DNA from: an uncultured Planctomycetaceae bacterium
GTDB taxonomy: Bacteria; Planctomycetota; Planctomycetia; Planctomycetales; Planctomycetaceae
Direction: 5' to 3'
Assembly (NCBI GenBank): GCA_903858815.1
Contig: CAIOKE010000311.1
Location: 20,807-84,806 of the forward strand
DNA: 64,000 bases
Shown: one piece after another, positions 18,847 to 27,671 of the stretch
How positions within the stretch are numbered: position 1 is the stretch's first letter
Layout of the letters: every line of letters begins with the position of its first letter
Notes under the pieces: model-generated
Seen by the model: only the letters and a program-made list of their open reading frames with translations
Told to the model about the DNA's origin: nothing
Databases searched by the model: none
Made by a program: the position numbers and the translations under genes

Positions 18847-19555
18847 TCAGGGAAAGGCCGCCTGAATTGGCCGAGGGGACTGCACCGGATTCACGTGCGG
18901 ATCGACCGTCATCATCATTCGCAGATCCTCGTGCTCAATCGTGTGACAGTGAAACACAAAAGGCCCCCGAAACGAACGGAAGTCCAGCAGCGATTCGGCC
19001 TCTCCACCGCCGTCAAGGATCACGACATCACTTTTGAATCGATCAGCCAGTGGGGGCGGAGCACCATTCAGACGAATGATCTGTTGCCCTGTCAGATGGA
19101 CATGTACGGGATGCCACCAGCCGGCTGTACTGTTACGGAAGATCCAGCGTTCAACAGTCCCCAATGTCGGAGTCGCTGTGGCAATCGCGGGATCGAAATA
19201 CTGCTTGTTGATCTGCCACGCTCCATTCCGCCGCTGGAAATCAAAGACTCGAGTCGCCACAGCATCAGCAGGGTTCAGTTCCAGATGCGGCCGAAGCAGA
19301 GTTCCAGGAACAACGGAAGCGCTGTCGGGCTGGCGAGCCCCATCCACGACAAACTTCAGCCACTGCTGCGGTTGCTGCATGTGCACCGGCTTGGCAAGGC
19401 TGCCCGCTGGCTTGCGACCGTCAATCTGATACAGAATGTTCTCCAGAAACACCTCGTTCGGGGCATCACTTAAGTCTACCACCACGTCCGCTCGCTGCCC
19501 CGGCGCAAGCAGTATCGTCTGCTGCTCAATCGCTGCCGGATACAGCCAGGAATCC
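18847..19555 (-). pseudogene. Multicopper oxidase, 3' part, cut off by IS insertion
   Basis: This is the C-terminal 230 or so residues of an orthodox multicopper oxidase (laccase/CotA/bilirubin oxidase group). It keeps the complete copper signatures HPVHVH and HCHTIEHE and ends MMMTVDPHVNPVQ... It has no start of its own; the ATG in the ORF track lies inside the insertion sequence. Removing the IS and one target-site copy rejoins it in frame to the 5' part through KLGKDSWLYP, which matches the paralogue at 16092-18041 residue for residue across the junction. The intact gene would have encoded about 582 residues. Confidence 0.92.
19546..19555. repeat. Target site duplication, left copy
   Basis: CCAGGAATCC directly abuts the left end of the insertion sequence and is identical to the ten bases directly after its right end (20846-20855). 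In the oxidase this stretch encodes the D-S-W codons. Confidence 0.95.
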
Positions 19556-19572
19556 CACGGCCAGCGCACACT
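19556..19572. repeat. Left terminal inverted repeat of the IS
   Basis: CACGGCCAGCGCACACT matches the right end in 16 of 17 positions when reverse complemented. Confidence 0.9.
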
Positions 19573-20776
19573 AAGTTCCTTTGATGCCAAGGACTTGCAA
19601 CATGAAGTTCCAGTTCCAGCCGCATGATTTGCGCTTCATGACCAGGCTCATCTTGCCGGGATGCTGCTTGAGCAATGACAAAGTGAAGCGTCTGAGCCAT
19701 GCCATGTTCTCGGTTGCCTGTCGTTTTCGGGTCTTCAATCCGTCCTCATTGTAGGTGACATCCAGACTCCAGTGACAAGTATTCTCGATCCCCCAGTGAC
19801 TGCGAACACACCGCGCAAAAAGGGCCACATCAAGGGGCAGGCTGCTGAGGTAGTATCGAATCTCTGTATGCTCCTTGCCGCCCTTCACAAACGTGTAAAC
19901 GACTAATCCGATCGTTGCCAATCCCGCCCATAGACTACGATCCGGAAACTCCTTTGGCACCTCAAATTGAATATAGATGCGTGATTCATTTCTTCCGTGA
20001 CTGGGCTTCTTTGGCGTATCTTCAAGTTGCTGATGCCGGGTCTCGGAAAAGTCCCTGCTAACCTGCTCTTCGACGTAATTGATGACCGCTGCATTCGTCT
20101 TTTCGTGATTTGCTTTCAGCGCCAGAATGTAGTCACCTTTGCCATCCACAATCTGCTGGGCAATCTTCTTCTGCGTCCCCATGGCGTCGATCGTGATGAT
20201 CACCTTCTTTAAGTCGATCAGTCGCAAAAGCTGTGGAATTGCAGTGATCTCGTTCGATTTTTGATCCGTGGGCACCTGAGCCAGTGTGAGTCCTTTCTCC
20301 GAGGCCCATGCACTCACCAAATGCAGAGGACCGATTCCCCGGTTCGAATCACTGCTCCCCCGCAGCGTCTTTCCGTCAATGGCAACATGCCGCTGTGAAC
20401 CATCGTCGGTGCCTCCGATGAGTCGACTGATCCAGTCGGTAAAGCATTCCTGAAAGGCCTCCGGTTTAAGAGCACATAAGACTCTGCGAATCACATCACG
20501 TGACGGAATGCCATTCGGCAGGTCGAGCACAGACGGCAAATTTTCTTCAAGGCTCTTCGCCCAACGATGAATCGACGTCGGACCATCAGCTCCGGCAAGG
20601 ACGGCCATCAAGCTTATAGCAACGACACTCGCGAGCGGGTGCTTGCGATTGATCTCGGATCGCGGATCTTCGAGTTCATCAAAACACGCGACCAGTTCTT
20701 CAAGAGTTGCCAACACTGCCTGACTCACCACGACCAAGCCTCCCTGTTGAATCTGAGTTCTCAAAGAGGATGTCAT
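19571..20776 (-). CDS. ISAs1-family transposase (DDE, H-repeat type)
   Basis: 401 residues, the usual size for this family. The N-terminal domain reads ACFDELEDPRSEINRKHPL, the DDE_Tnp_1-associated region, and is followed by HRWAKSLEENL. The catalytic core has HVAIDGKTLRGSSD (first Asp), then a second acidic region (KKVIITIDAMGTQKKIA), and ends with the family motif RSHWGIENTCHWSLDVTYNED, which carries the catalytic Glu. The frame is intact with no stop or shift, so the element may still be active. It starts at ATG 20776 inside the right inverted repeat boundary. Confidence 0.95.
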   Translation of the reverse strand: MTSSLRTQIQQGGLVVVSQAVLATLEELVACFDELEDPRSEINRKHPLASVVAISLMAVLAGADGPTSIHRWAKSLEENLPSVLDLPNGIPSRDVIRRVLCALKPEAFQECFTDWISRLIGGTDDGSQRHVAIDGKTLRGSSDSNRGIGPLHLVSAWASEKGLTLAQVPTDQKSNEITAIPQLLRLIDLKKVIITIDAMGTQKKIAQQIVDGKGDYILALKANHEKTNAAVINYVEEQVSRDFSETRHQQLEDTPKKPSHGRNESRIYIQFEVPKEFPDRSLWAGLATIGLVVYTFVKGGKEHTEIRYYLSSLPLDVALFARCVRSHWGIENTCHWSLDVTYNEDGLKTRKRQATENMAWLRRFTLSLLKQHPGKMSLVMKRKSCGWNWNFMLQVLGIKGT

Positions 20777-20828
20777 AGCAGATCAACGGTCAATGCGCAA
20801 CATTACCAACTCAACTCATGTTACCCAG

Positions 20829-20845
20829 AGTGCGCGCTGGCCGTG
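20829..20845. repeat. Right terminal inverted repeat of the IS
   Basis: AGTGCGCGCTGGCCGTG is the reverse complement of the left end with one mismatch. Confidence 0.9.
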
Positions 20846-20855
20846 CCAGGAATCC
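20846..20855. repeat. Target site duplication, right copy
   Basis: CCAGGAATCC is identical to the left copy at 19546-19555. Confidence 0.95.
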
Positions 20856-21895
20856 TTGCCCAGCTTTGTGAACGGCTGCCCCGTACTGAGTCGTAACTCA
20901 AGAAAGCGAGCGTTGCAGCCATTCAAAAGTCGCAGTCGGTACTTCCGCCGCTGCATCGTCATGAATGGCTGCACCCGTCCATTCGCCAGCCAGACATCGC
21001 CCAGCTGCCCATTGTGATCCAGCAGGTTGTAAAACAGAGTCCCATCCGGATTGAACTTCCGATCCTGCAGCACCAGTGGAATATCATAAGCTGTGGCTGG
21101 CAGCACATTGCTGCGAATCAAATCGTCCTCCAGTTGATCCGTCACAAGGTAGAAACCCGCCAGGCCATACCAAACGTTGGGCCCTGCTACGTCCATCGCA
21201 TGATCATGAAACCACATCGTCGAAGGACTCTCGGAAAAGTCATACTGAGCATTCCGCAAGGGCACAGTATTCGGATAGAAATAATCGCGAGCTCGGCCGG
21301 GCAGCACATAAAAATTCGGGTAACCATCGGAATGGGCCGGACTGTGACCACCGTGCAGATGCGTTGAGAGCTCCACATCCAGCTCATTATACGTACGCAC
21401 CACCACCGGCTGACCCACTCGAGCCCGTATCGTGGGCCCCGGGATTCTGCCCCCATAGCCATAACCCGGCGTCCGCACCCCCGGCACATACTCATGCACC
21501 ACACGCTGCACACGCAGATCGTAATACTGAGTCGGATAGAGCTCCAAAAAGGACTGGTCGGGAAACTCAGCGTAACGACGGTCGAAAAACTCAGGAGCAA
21601 TCCCGTGAAAGACGGCACCCGGTTGCCACGGAGCAACCCCGACTGATGTCGGCTGCAGATCCAACGGAACTGAACAAGGCTGCGTGAATGGCTGATAGCC
21701 TCCTGGTATGACCGCCACTGCTGCACCGCCTGCAGGGCCACGCCGCCGGTTTACAGCACGTGACTGGCTTACTGAACCTGCCGGCTTTCTGTCGTTTGAA
21801 CCGTCCCCGGAAGACGCGATGCCTCCCAACGAGACACCCACTCCGGCACCAACGCCACGAACCAGCACACCACGCCGATCAACTGTGTTTCGCAT
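20846..21895 (-). pseudogene. Multicopper oxidase, 5' part, truncated by IS insertion
   Basis: This holds the N-terminal 350 residues of a multicopper oxidase. It has a Tat-like leader (DRRGVLVRGVGAGVG), the first copper motif THLHGG, the second WFHDHAMDVAG, and the domain-2 segment QRRKYRLRLLNGCNARF. After KLGKDSW the frame runs into the IS and stops at 20816, so a truncated protein lacking all type 1 copper ligands would result. The start at 21895 was preferred over 21916 because GAGGCGGGTC precedes it and the leader begins there. Unlike the downstream paralogue, it has normal ligands and few cysteines, so the active oxidase is the copy that has been lost. Confidence 0.92.
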
Positions 21896-22334
21896 TGCCA
21901 GACCCGCCTCTGCCACTGGAAAACAATCAAAGTCACCAGAAGCAAACGTTCAGCAGTTCAGGTGCCGAAAAATTTATTTCCCCTGACTTAAAAAAGAACT
22001 TCTGAAATCCCGGTAAAAACACAGGCTTGTCAGGGAATGCAAAAGAACGCAGTAAACAAAAACTTACCAAAGGTGCTGACCACTGTACCAACACCGGAAC
22101 GACACAAACCTGATCACTTGACCAGAGCCCCCCCCCCCCCGTCATCTGATAACCCGCATTACACGGCACATCTGACAGTTCCGGCGCAATCGTAGAATTG
22201 CATACTGGCTCAGACCCAATTCTCTCCAAATCCGAACTACCACTAAACTCAAGTTGCCCATCTCCGGGTGTCAAGGCATGATTGACAGAGTGTAAATGGG
22301 TAAATTCCCGGCCTTCAGGTATTCAGGTTGCAAC
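21896..22334. other. Divergent intergenic region with a C13 tract
   Basis: No gene is seen. The region separates the minus-strand oxidase from the plus-strand small protein, so it should hold both promoters, though neither is clear. A run of 13 C lies at 22128-22140. A pair of 7-bp arms CCCTGAC/GTCAGGG, 41 nt apart (21981-22035), lies about 90-140 bp upstream of the oxidase start and could be regulatory. Confidence 0.4.
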
Positions 22335-22577
22335 ATGTCGGACACCAATCTGCTGAAATCATCAGTTCCTGGCTTCATCGATCGCCGTTCACGCAGCAAT
22401 GACAACGCGCCGGAAGGTGTCGAACGACGGCAATTCCGTGACGGTGATCGCTCGCTGCGACCAGAAGTAGCAGAACTGGCAGACGCTATCGATGACTACA
22501 AAATCAGCCATCGACGTCGCTTCATCACCTTCGAAGAACTCTACGAAGTGATGATGTCACTCGGTTACCACCGCTGA
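22335..22577 (+). CDS. Small conserved planctomycete protein
   Basis: 80 residues from the ATG at 22335 (the ORF track starts at 22296, and the extra 13 residues look unnatural). The protein is very polar, with GFIDRRSRSN near the start, GVERRQF in the middle and the C-terminal block RHRR-type HRRRFITFEELYEVMMSLGYHR. I recognise this pattern as a short protein widespread in planctomycetes with no assigned function. The C-terminal helix-turn-helix-like spacing could suggest nucleic-acid or protein binding, but there is no firm evidence. It stands alone on the plus strand and is followed by a hairpin. Confidence 0.75.
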   Translation: MSDTNLLKSSVPGFIDRRSRSNDNAPEGVERRQFRDGDRSLRPEVAELADAIDDYKISHRRRFITFEELYEVMMSLGYHR

Positions 22578-22606
22578 AACCCAGAGTTTTAAATCGCACA
22601 CCACAC

Positions 22607-22634
22607 GGCCCGCCGACCCCGTCGGTGGGCTGGT
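22607..22634 (+). terminator. Possible terminator after the small conserved protein
   Basis: GCCCGCCGAC and GTCGGTGGGC form a 10-bp stem with one G-U pair, about 30 bp past the stop. Only a short T stretch follows, so termination is plausible but not certain. The rest of the gap up to 22958 holds no gene; it contains a C9 run near 22657. Confidence 0.45.
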
Positions 22635-22958
22635 CCCGTTTACTGTCGCCCTTCTGCCCCCCCCCGCCTGCAACCCACCCCCCGCTCCCGCCATCACACA
22701 AAGCCACCAGGTGGCGAGAGTAGACGACCCATTTCCGGACGCTGGCTGCCATCGCTCAAGCTAATCAGTCTCCGCCGCAGCAGTCCCTGCGGCAGCCCGC
22801 CTGCCTTTACAAGTCCCGTCGGGAGAGCCCATTCCACGCCACGCCAAATCGCGGCCACGCCCTCCGGAATAGAACGTCAACTGCAGACACATCCGAGACG
22901 CTCGTCGTTATCACTTCTCTCACGCCACAGCCGTATGCTGTCATGCAGACCGATGCAT

Positions 22959-23876
22959 TTACCGCGTTGGCCTGTAAAGATCAACACGGTCATGCGTCGT
23001 ATACAGGCGCCAGCCTGAGTCATCATGCAGCAGCATCCCGCTCGAACGATTCTCAGACACCGGCCGCAAAGGCTCTTTCGCTCTCGTCCAGTGCAGCAGA
23101 TCATCAGACTCAGCCACAAATGGACACCATCGTCGAGGCTTCTCAGGATCACCTGTGCCATGCAGAACTGCCACGTAACGATTACCCACTCGCTGGATCT
23201 GATTCAACGCAATCATCCGTGAACTCCACGGCTCCGGACCCGGCACCATCACCGGTTCGTCACGAACATTTGTCCAGACCCGCAGATCATCGGAAACAGC
23301 CAGCCAAACCCCCAGATCGCGACGCTCATACAACAGATACCATCGACCATCACGCACCAGTCCATTCGGAGTTCCAAAAGGACCAGCAGGTATCGGGCTG
23401 CCATCTCGCAGTCTCACATCCAGAGTCCCCACACGCTGCCACGCAATTCCATCGTCAGAAGTCATCAGCTGGGCCTGATCATTCACACCCTCAGAAAACA
23501 TGTAGTAACGGTCCGCATGCCGTACCACCATCATGTCCTCTACCCAATAGTCTGCAACCAGCGGCTCCGTGCCATACCGCTGCCATTGCACACCGTCTCG
23601 CGATGTTGCATAACCCAGCTTCATCTGCAGCGGCTGACGCTCAGGGTCATACCCTGTATACCACATCCTCCACTGCTCACCCTCCCGCATGATCCAGCCC
23701 CGTTCTCGTATCTTTGCGTCCCACTCTCCTGGACGCCCGGTCAGAAGGGGTGTCTCATGAACCGCTTCAAAGGCCCTCGGTAATTCCTGCCCCTCCACAC
23801 CCCCGCACACGCCACTCAACGTCCCCACAAGACAGATAACCTGCAATGCCCTGCGACACCACACTCCAGTGATCAT
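22959..23876 (-). CDS. Secreted five-bladed beta-propeller protein, GH43/GH62-like
   Basis: 305 residues from the ATG at 23876, which has GGGAG 7 nt upstream; the ORF-track extension to 23954 has no support. A signal peptide (ALQVICLVGTLSGVCGG) comes first. The remainder shows repeating propeller strands of the type MWYTGYDPER, LGYATSRDGVQWQRYG, MTSDDGIAWQRVG, LAVSDDLRVWTNV and VAESDDLLHWTRA, the 'S-x-D-G-x-x-W' blades of glycoside hydrolase clan F/J-like proteins. It probably acts on an extracellular or periplasmic glycan. Catalytic residues and substrate cannot be assigned from the sequence, and a non-enzymatic glycan-binding role is possible. Confidence 0.75.
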   Translation of the reverse strand: MITGVWCRRALQVICLVGTLSGVCGGVEGQELPRAFEAVHETPLLTGRPGEWDAKIRERGWIMREGEQWRMWYTGYDPERQPLQMKLGYATSRDGVQWQRYGTEPLVADYWVEDMMVVRHADRYYMFSEGVNDQAQLMTSDDGIAWQRVGTLDVRLRDGSPIPAGPFGTPNGLVRDGRWYLLYERRDLGVWLAVSDDLRVWTNVRDEPVMVPGPEPWSSRMIALNQIQRVGNRYVAVLHGTGDPEKPRRWCPFVAESDDLLHWTRAKEPLRPVSENRSSGMLLHDDSGWRLYTTHDRVDLYRPTR

Positions 23877-24157
23877 GCCCAACTCCCTCAGCACAAAAAA
23901 TTCAATGCAAAATCCGTTGCGCACCTGACCTGTACATCGCCAACGGAAAAACAATCCGGGCAGGGGCGAGAAGGAAGTCCTTTTCGTGCCTTCGACACCG
24001 TTTGTGATTCAAATACGCCCCACCCGCTCCCACCCGTCGGCTGCCACTGAACTAAACGCGTGCTCGGCGGCCATACCCGCCGGTTCGGCCGTGGCCCCAC
24101 ACTCCCAATGGATACTTCACCTGCTTTGAACACTGGCTACTGATCAACGAAAAGCCT
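23877..24157. other. Intergenic region, no feature seen
   Basis: This lies between the glycosidase-like gene and the terminator of the DUF1080 gene. No gene, repeat or clear promoter was recognised. Confidence 0.4.
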
Positions 24158-24188
24158 ACGAAAAGAGCCCGGCAGGACCGCCGGGCTC
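24158..24188 (-). terminator. Rho-independent terminator after the DUF1080 gene
   Basis: The stem GAGCCCGGC/GCCGGGCTC with a 6-nt loop is followed on the minus strand by TTTT. It lies 38 bp past the stop of the gene at 24227. Confidence 0.85.
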
Positions 24189-24226
24189 AGAAGCTGCTGA
24201 CTTCAGCCTGTCACTTGCCGACATCC

Positions 24227-25540
24227 TCAATCCGGCAAACGACGGATGCTGATGTTCCGGAAACTGACGGCGTCGCCGTGACCAGCGAAACCGAAATACC
24301 CGGTCTTACGTTCTTTCCCGGGATGCGGACGACCACCCATGTACTCAGTGACCTTCGCCAGATCTGCATTCAGAATCACATTTCCGTTCAATTCCACGCG
24401 AATCGAACTGCCGTTCACTGTAACTTCCTGGAAGTTCCACTGCCCAGCCGGACGCAGAAAGCCTCGCTCCGCCGCAACCATGCCATAGGCCGAGCCATGG
24501 TACTGGCGAGCATCAAGTTTTGCATAGTTGGCATGCTCTGAATCCAGAACCTGCAACTCACACATAGCATCGTAAGCAGGATCACCCTTGCCATCCGTGC
24601 GAATCGCCAGACCATTGTTGCCGGACGGTGGAGTACTGAACTGAAGCCGAACCACGAAGTTCGCATACTCATCGGCAGTGTGCAGGATTCCGCCCTTGCC
24701 TTCGCGACAGCGAATTGCACCATCCACCACTTCATAGTTATCAACTGCCCCGGACCAGCCCTTCAGATCACTGCCGCTGAACACGGAAACAAATCCGTCT
24801 GAGTCTCGCTCGCCCAGAATCTTCGCAGACTCTTCGGCACTGATCTCTCGCAGGAAAATATTCTTCCAGCGAATTTCACCGCCATGCGTCTGCAGACAGA
24901 TCGGACCACTGGCGAACAATGGCTTCTGACGATCCCAGAAGTTCTCCATGATTGCATTATCAACAACCATCTTTCCGTTCAGCCAGACTGACGTGCGAGC
25001 ACCAATCTGACGAATCCGGAAACTGTTCCATTCACCGAACGCCTTGTCAGCCAGCACAGCAGGATCCTTGCCCGGAGCCCCCGCGCTGTTGTTCCACAGA
25101 CCGCCACTGCCCTTGTCAGCACCCAGTTTGAACTTGGCCTCTTCAGTGAAGTCCCAGATCTGAACCTGCGGATTGGCTTTCAGATAGATCCCCGAATCCG
25201 CCTTCGGCACCGTCCGATAGTCAATCAGCAGTTCGTAATCCGTGTACTCCCTGTCAGTTACCAGATACGCACCCTGACCATCATTCACAAGGTCACCGTT
25301 CTGCACTGACCAGTGCTGCTTCGCGTCAGCAGTCCACTCCTCAATCTGCTTTTTTCGCATCTCTTCGGGCATGCGAGCCAGATCGCGGGGATCGAAATGC
25401 GGCATCCCGTGCCAGCCTTCCAGATCTTTTCCGTTGAAAATGGCATGGAAACCTTCTGGTGGTTCGGCAGCGCCTGCAACTGCAGACACCACTGTCAGGA
25501 ACGCGGTGGCAAGGACTGCCAGGAATGGCGTTCGAAGCAT
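24227..25540 (-). CDS. Secreted protein with two DUF1080 (3-keto-disaccharide hydrolase) domains
   Basis: 437 residues with a signal peptide (FLAVLATAFLTVVSAVAGA). Two concanavalin-like DUF1080 domains follow in tandem. The first begins FHAIFNGKDLEGWHG and the second FVSVFSGSDLKGWSG, each with the family's lectin-like strands (DSGIYLKANPQVQIWD, GNNGLAIRTDGKGD) and the 'RQYHGSAYG' loop. DUF1080 proteins are known from 3-keto-glycoside degradation and are greatly expanded in planctomycetes, so this one probably processes an oxidised sugar in the periplasm; the substrate is inferred. The start ATG 25540 has CCGGAGA upstream. It forms a single-gene unit with its own terminator. Confidence 0.88.
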   Translation of the reverse strand: MLRTPFLAVLATAFLTVVSAVAGAAEPPEGFHAIFNGKDLEGWHGMPHFDPRDLARMPEEMRKKQIEEWTADAKQHWSVQNGDLVNDGQGAYLVTDREYTDYELLIDYRTVPKADSGIYLKANPQVQIWDFTEEAKFKLGADKGSGGLWNNSAGAPGKDPAVLADKAFGEWNSFRIRQIGARTSVWLNGKMVVDNAIMENFWDRQKPLFASGPICLQTHGGEIRWKNIFLREISAEESAKILGERDSDGFVSVFSGSDLKGWSGAVDNYEVVDGAIRCREGKGGILHTADEYANFVVRLQFSTPPSGNNGLAIRTDGKGDPAYDAMCELQVLDSEHANYAKLDARQYHGSAYGMVAAERGFLRPAGQWNFQEVTVNGSSIRVELNGNVILNADLAKVTEYMGGRPHPGKERKTGYFGFAGHGDAVSFRNISIRRLPD

Positions 25541-25733
25541 AAGTACAATCTCCGGTAGGCGGGATCAGAATGTCAAAGCCCCCGTTTGAGCCCATAAGCG
25601 CACTGCAGCACACCGCAGCATGCCTTAAACACTGCCTCAAACAGGATTTGGCCCGGCAGAATAGTCGAAATCTGACGCTCGTCCAACACCGAGAACGGTT
25701 TGTGATGGAATTTTCATCACGGTTTCCTGCGAT

Positions 25734-27671
25734 TCACCCGCGTGGCTCTGCATCGTCTGCACCCGAATGCAACTCCCGAACAAACAGGACGCGCCCCGTC
25801 TGCTCAAGCTCCGGCTCCAACTGCAGACGAAACTCGCCAGGCAAATCCATCTCCAGCAGCAACAAAACGCGATCCTCAGGGATTCGCACATCACCAATCC
25901 GCGTCCGCCCCGGCCTGACAAGGGCTCGTCGCAGCAGTCCCTGAGTCCTCTCGCGACGCTTCAATGCCTCCTCAGTCAATTCCTCTGCCGCGCCCCCGAA
26001 TGCACCTGAGCTGATCCCGCCGGCACCAGCAGCCGGTGTCAGCAGCGGCATCGCAAAATTCTCATACTGCGGCCTCAGGAAATCCCCCAGAGAAACTCGG
26101 CCCGACAGACGCAGTCGAAACTGACGATTTGACGCAGACCACTCCAGGGGCCAGATCTCCGATCGATACATCACCCACGCCGCATCGCCCTCCCGCCACG
26201 GTAACTGCACCCCACTGGAAATCACCAGCCCCGTCAGATTTCCCGCCGTCACTGAAAACTGACTCAGCCCCAGTCCCCAGTCTGCCAGCTGGACACGCGA
26301 ACGCGACACAACCAGTTCACGACTGTAAGGAGGAATACGACAGCTGTACTCCGCCTCCGTTCCCACCGATGCCGTTGCCGTGACGCGTTCATCCTGCACA
26401 CCGGAGGCCAGCAGCGTCTGTCGCTGCGACTCACGCATCGTGTAGTCCGCCCCCTCAGTTACAAACAATTGCCGAAATGCCAGCACATCCCAGTGCCGCG
26501 AATCCTCAGCCACCGCCACCATGTCCGCACGACACGAACGCACCTCCTGATAACCTCGCCGGCCAACCCAGAGGAACAGAGCACTGAACAGTACCACCGC
26601 TCCGCCAATCGCCACCAACGGCCACGGAAATCGAATATCCCGCTGATTCGAAAACCACCACGCACCTGGGTACAACGCCAGCACATAGAACAATGCGAGG
26701 CAGGCAATCAGCACACTGTTATGCTTCGGCTCAGATGTCGCCCGTAAACGTTCCAGAATCCCTTCGTCGTCACGCAGACGCTGATCTCCCGGCTGCAGCT
26801 GGACCCGCGCAACCTGCGACGTTTCATCCCCACGCTCCAGTGTCAGCACCGAGCTCACCAGCGATTCTGTCAGACCAGCACGCTGCAACTCATGTCGCAC
26901 CACCTGACCAGCACCCACTGCAAATGTTTCAAAAGGCTCGTTCAAACCCGACAGAATTCCCGAAAACCGCAGCCGTTGACCATTCGCATCCAGCAGCAGA
27001 TGCAGCTCACCACCCCGCTGTAACCAGCTCAGCATAGCCGCCTGCCTCGGCTCCTCCCAGTCAGGTACATGATCAAGAAATACCGCATGCAGACCATGCG
27101 TCGCTGTTGACCACGGAGGAAATACTTCCTCAGACAAATGCTTCACTGTCGTCGGTACCCGCTCAAGACTGCCCGCACGATCCAGCAGCACTCCTGGCAG
27201 GATGCGTGCCTCACCCGGTTGCAGCCGATTGTCCTCCTCAATCAGTCGCGGCTGATCCAGCGGATCAAATGGAATCACTCCCTCCGACGTACGCAACTCC
27301 AGCTGCCATGTCGCATTCGGATCCGAAATCCACGGATAAAACTGCACCCAACGACGCCCGGCAGGCCCAAGAAATATCGACTGCGTATAGACAGCCCCCG
27401 ATGCTCGCAGACTACCGCTGACCATCTGCAGCGTCAGGACTCCCTCCACAGGATCACCAGCCAGATTGTCCAGCAACAGCGAAAGTGGCTGAAATTCGCC
27501 AGCCATCACCCGACCGTCAAATCCCCACACCTTCTCCGCCACCCGGACACGCCCGGCCAGTGCCATCTGCCCACATGCATCCGTCGCTGTCAGCAACAGA
27601 CACAACACCACTCCAAACAGTGCACCAAACCACCGCAGGTGAACGGTGCTCGGACGCCCAGTGGCCGTCAT
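25734..27671 (-). CDS. Membrane-anchored auxiliary protein, last gene of the MoxR/VWA/ABC operon
   Basis: About 645 residues. The ATG at 27671 overlaps the permease stop (ATGA) and is preferred over 27716. A signal sequence (LFGVVLCLLLTATDACG) leads into a beta-rich region, then an alpha/beta amidotransferase-like segment (AAMLSWLQRGGELHLLLDANG). Two membrane helices follow near the middle (NSVLIACLALFYVLALYPGA and WPLVAIGGAVVLFSALFLWV), and a large C-terminal domain ends in LLLLEMDLPGEFRLQLEPE. Position, size and domain order match the protein at 2123-4063, so both probably serve as the extracytoplasmic partner of an ABC-2 transporter, in the way GldG partners GldF. This role is inferred. 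Confidence 0.72.
   Translation of the reverse strand: MTATGRPSTVHLRWFGALFGVVLCLLLTATDACGQMALAGRVRVAEKVWGFDGRVMAGEFQPLSLLLDNLAGDPVEGVLTLQMVSGSLRASGAVYTQSIFLGPAGRRWVQFYPWISDPNATWQLELRTSEGVIPFDPLDQPRLIEEDNRLQPGEARILPGVLLDRAGSLERVPTTVKHLSEEVFPPWSTATHGLHAVFLDHVPDWEEPRQAAMLSWLQRGGELHLLLDANGQRLRFSGILSGLNEPFETFAVGAGQVVRHELQRAGLTESLVSSVLTLERGDETSQVARVQLQPGDQRLRDDEGILERLRATSEPKHNSVLIACLALFYVLALYPGAWWFSNQRDIRFPWPLVAIGGAVVLFSALFLWVGRRGYQEVRSCRADMVAVAEDSRHWDVLAFRQLFVTEGADYTMRESQRQTLLASGVQDERVTATASVGTEAEYSCRIPPYSRELVVSRSRVQLADWGLGLSQFSVTAGNLTGLVISSGVQLPWREGDAAWVMYRSEIWPLEWSASNRQFRLRLSGRVSLGDFLRPQYENFAMPLLTPAAGAGGISSGAFGGAAEELTEEALKRRERTQGLLRRALVRPGRTRIGDVRIPEDRVLLLLEMDLPGEFRLQLEPELEQTGRVLFVRELHSGADDAEPRG

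Larger units (their letters stand above)
19556..20845 (-). mobile_element. ISAs1-family insertion sequence, 1290 bp, apparently complete
   Basis: The ends are defined by 17-bp terminal inverted repeats, CACGGCCAGCGCACACT on the left and CACGGCCAGCGCGCACT read inward from the right (one mismatch), flanked by a perfect 10-bp target duplication. A single transposase gene fills the element. The perfect duplication, near-perfect ends and intact transposase point to a recent insertion. It interrupts the multicopper oxidase gene and is transcribed in the same direction as its target. Confidence 0.95.

Noticed and set aside
18591-19037. 148-residue plus-strand ORF over the 18.6-kb repeat
   Set aside because: It crosses a hairpin-rich repeat and the 3' end of the oxidase on the other strand, and shows no conserved motif.
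25702-25720. Hairpin GTGATG/CATCAC after the MoxR operon as a terminator
   Set aside because: Only 6 bp of AT-containing stem with no T run following; too weak to call.
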